Shown one piece after another: positions 6,997 to 8,398 of a stretch of DNA of 8,398 bases. The notes under the pieces are model-generated. The model did no database searches. It had not been told where the DNA came from and saw only the letters and a list, made by a program, of their open reading frames with translations. The stretch is from Nitrospirota bacterium (GTDB taxonomy: Bacteria; Nitrospirota; 9FT-COMBO-42-15; HDB-SIOI813): positions 1 through 8,398 of the forward strand of contig JACROQ010000035.1 in assembly GCA_016214375.1 (NCBI GenBank), read 5' to 3'. Numbering within the stretch: position 1 is the stretch's first letter; every line of letters begins with the position of its first letter. Made by a program: the position numbers and the translations under genes.

Positions 6997-7482
6997 TACT
7001 CTTTCTTGACAAGTGCTTGGTTGGCCGTCAAGAAGATATCTGCAAATGACCGGTTCCTGAATCGGAAGTGCCAGGTGTCTTTTGACACGCGTGTTGTCTG
7101 CACACCGACCAGGGATTTCGTTCTACTTTCACCCGCCCACCCAAGAATGGCACCGAGCCAGAACCCGAAATCCTGCGCCAGACCATTCAAGCTGATTGCG
7201 TGGGTGGTGCACAAAGACCGCGACGAGGAAAATGACCCCTGCGAGACCCCAGCCGAACTTGCTGATTTTCGTTGCCCATGTCATTCGCGATGTGCAGCGA
7301 GGACACAACTTCACGGCTATTTTCTTGGGGGTCCCAGAGGCAAATGTTGCCTTAACTCCCTTCTTCACTTTTATGTCGGTTGCGGCACCATCAGCTTCGT
7401 TGATCTGAATACCACAGGCAGGACAAGAGGAAGGCCATGCGACCTTATCGGGCGTTTCCACGATGAGTGTCACCGCGTGCAT
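6996..7482 (-). pseudogene. Frameshifted zinc-ribbon membrane protein gene (cassette gene)
   Basis: The function is unknown. The 5' part, from ATG at 7482 with AGAAAGGAG upstream, encodes two CxxC pairs (C20/C23, C60/C63), a likely zinc ribbon, then a hydrophobic helix FGWGLAGVIFLVAVFV (about 76-91). This frame then turns into unlikely sequence and stops at 7129. Another minus-strand frame takes over at about 7212-7214 and reads GLAQDFGFWLGAILGW, a second hydrophobic segment. It then encodes a protein-like tail, DTWHFRFRNRSFADIFLTANQ, and stops at 6996 exactly at the attC-like site. Joining the frames gives about 162 residues, so a single-base indel near 7205-7215 is inferred. It may be genuine decay or a sequencing error. 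It belongs to the same cassette as the attC-like site. Confidence 0.72.
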
Positions 7483-7588
7483 TTTTATCTCCTTTCTGTC
7501 GAACGTCATGCATGAGGCAGCCGGGAAAGCGCCCATGCAAAAAAGTAAGAGGCTATTCCCAGTCGTCTCGACCCGCTTCTTATGGGTT

Positions 7589-8203
7589 TTACTGCTTCTT
7601 GGGGCTGCCGCCGAGCGAGAGGGTCTGGAGCACACGGTCGATGGCAGGCTTAAACTGCGCGAACCTTGCAGCGTCACGGAAGAGCCACTGCACTTCGGTC
7701 TGCTCAGGCCCAGAGACGAACTGATAAGTTAGCATTCGCCCGCCACCCCGCAAAGTCACGTCATGTACGATACACTCGTGGCCTCCAACCTTGCCGATCT
7801 CGAGGAGGTTGATCTGGGTAGTGTCGCCATATTCCTTTGCACGTTTGTCGTCGCGCTTAATTCGCGCCAAGAGATCAGACAACTGTAAGGCACGGCCGGA
7901 ACGTTCGCGCTTGATAGTGAGTACCATAAAAGCGGCGTCGTCTGCTGTACTCCAGCCGGCGAGGTGCACAACTTTCTCCTTCAATGTCGCTGCGTCCACA
8001 GACTGCTGAGCTTGCGCGGCAACGGCACTCTCCTTGGCGGAGGACCAGCGCTGCCACTGCCCAGGGGTAATGAATGAGATTCCCCAATCCTTGAACTGCA
8101 CCTCTGCTCCAGCTTCCTGCTCAGCCTTAATCTTCACGTTCCCTGCCAGCGCCACGGCAGACAGAACCAGAATTGCGATGCATGCAAGCGGTGCACTTTT
8201 CAT
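7589..8203 (-). CDS. Exported protein of unknown function (possible PsbP/DcrB-like fold)
   Basis: The 204-residue protein has an N-terminal signal peptide: a short basic start, the hydrophobic stretch ACIAILVLSAVALA, and a probable cut after ALA at residue 20. No lipobox cysteine is present, so it is predicted periplasmic or secreted. The mature part is mixed alpha/beta. It contains WGISFITPGQWQRW near 40-53, and VTLRGGGRMLTYQFVSG near 149-165. A final helix, FKPAIDRVLQTLSL, follows near 184-197. This pattern recalls small PsbP/DcrB-type proteins, but that is weak pattern recognition. ATG at 8203 is chosen for AGAAAGGAG upstream and because the signal peptide starts there; a GTG at 8257 in frame is less likely. 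The zinc-ribbon gene follows 106 bases downstream with a near-identical ribosome-binding site. Confidence 0.75.
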   Translation of the reverse strand: MKSAPLACIAILVLSAVALAGNVKIKAEQEAGAEVQFKDWGISFITPGQWQRWSSAKESAVAAQAQQSVDAATLKEKVVHLAGWSTADDAAFMVLTIKRERSGRALQLSDLLARIKRDDKRAKEYGDTTQINLLEIGKVGGHECIVHDVTLRGGGRMLTYQFVSGPEQTEVQWLFRDAARFAQFKPAIDRVLQTLSLGGSPKKQ

Positions 8204-8205
8204 TC

Positions 8206-8366
8206 TGCATCTCCTTTCTTTAGGCGAACTATTAAGTAAGCTGCACAAGCATTCCACTTTCCGGCAGCCTATCTCGTACTGCCTCTACAACGGTTTAATT
8301 GAGAAATTTTTTGGATTATCCATCACTTGCCATTTTGTCGTTCATTGATTTATTTTATATAAAGAT
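8206..8366. other. A+T-rich intergenic DNA upstream of exported-protein gene
   Basis: About 160 bases without a supported gene separate the exported-protein gene from the right-edge hairpin. I see no convincing sigma70 promoter on the minus strand. There is no second attC-like hairpin either, although GTTCGCC occurs at 8223-8229 on the minus strand in a position where a cassette junction might be expected. Confidence 0.4.
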
Positions 8367-8389
8367 CCTTTCGCCCACTGGGCGAAAGG
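8367..8389 (-). terminator. Strong hairpin, possible terminator of an upstream gene
   Basis: A perfect 10-bp inverted repeat (CCTTTCGCCC and its complement, 3-nt loop) lies at the right edge. On the minus strand it is followed by ATCTTTATAT, only partly T-rich, so termination is plausible but not certain. It would end a leftward gene lying beyond the window. Confidence 0.5.
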
Positions 8390-8398
8390 AAGGGGTAT

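Noticed and set aside
6952..7515. 187-residue plus-strand ORF across the attC-like site and the zinc-ribbon gene
   Set aside because: It is antisense to a better-supported gene, has no recognisable domain and no ribosome-binding site, and crosses the palindrome.
7483..7588. attC site between the exported-protein and zinc-ribbon genes
   Set aside because: No paired arms or R-box pair could be found in the 106-bp gap.
8221..8290. Second attC site upstream of the exported-protein gene
   Set aside because: GTTCGCC is present on the minus strand, but there is no matching partner box and no long imperfect palindrome; only a weak GGCTGC/GCAGC(T) pairing is seen.

Overview
The window is a piece of bacterial chromosome. 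All supported genes read leftward (minus strand). Two regions differ in character and meet near position 6200. The left region (about 1-4950) is a compact housekeeping block. In transcription order it is rho, rpmE (zinc-type L31), prfA (RF1), murA and short-form hisG. It has a near-consensus sigma70 promoter ahead of rho, prfA and murA abut directly, and hisG starts within about 12 bases of murA's stop. This order and the dispersed palindromic repeats recall deltaproteobacterial or Nitrospirae-type genomes. That placement is a tentative inference, because no rRNA or phylogenetic marker analysis was possible.

Upstream of rho, sharing its direction, lies a 396-residue gene (4960-6150) with its own good sigma70 promoter. 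It has an N-terminal CARF-type nucleotide-binding domain and a C-terminal HEPN-type R-X6-H motif, which matches the Cas02710/TIGR02710 family of CRISPR-associated, cyclic-oligoadenylate-responsive RNases. No cas gene or CRISPR array accompanies it here, so within this window it is an orphan type III-style effector placed directly against the rho promoter.

The right region (about 6200-8260) looks like imported cargo. It holds the N-terminal two thirds of a quinone-oxidoreductase-like gene, an integron attC-like recombination site (6924-6996) that begins exactly at the stop codon of the gene before it, a frameshifted zinc-ribbon/membrane protein gene, and a gene for an exported protein of about 200 residues. 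No integrase gene is visible. If this is an integron array, the integrase end would be expected beyond the right edge. The oxidoreductase is cut off where the CARF gene's promoter begins, so the cassette DNA appears to end, or to have been broken, at that point.

The structural DNA includes a double palindrome at the left edge, a 24-bp interrupted inverted repeat between rpmE and prfA, a 15-bp tandem duplication between rho and rpmE, and a strong hairpin at the right edge. No tRNA, rRNA, CRISPR array or transposase was seen. The most interesting points are the orphan CARF-HEPN gene, the attC-bearing cassette DNA beside it, and the decayed genes at their junction.
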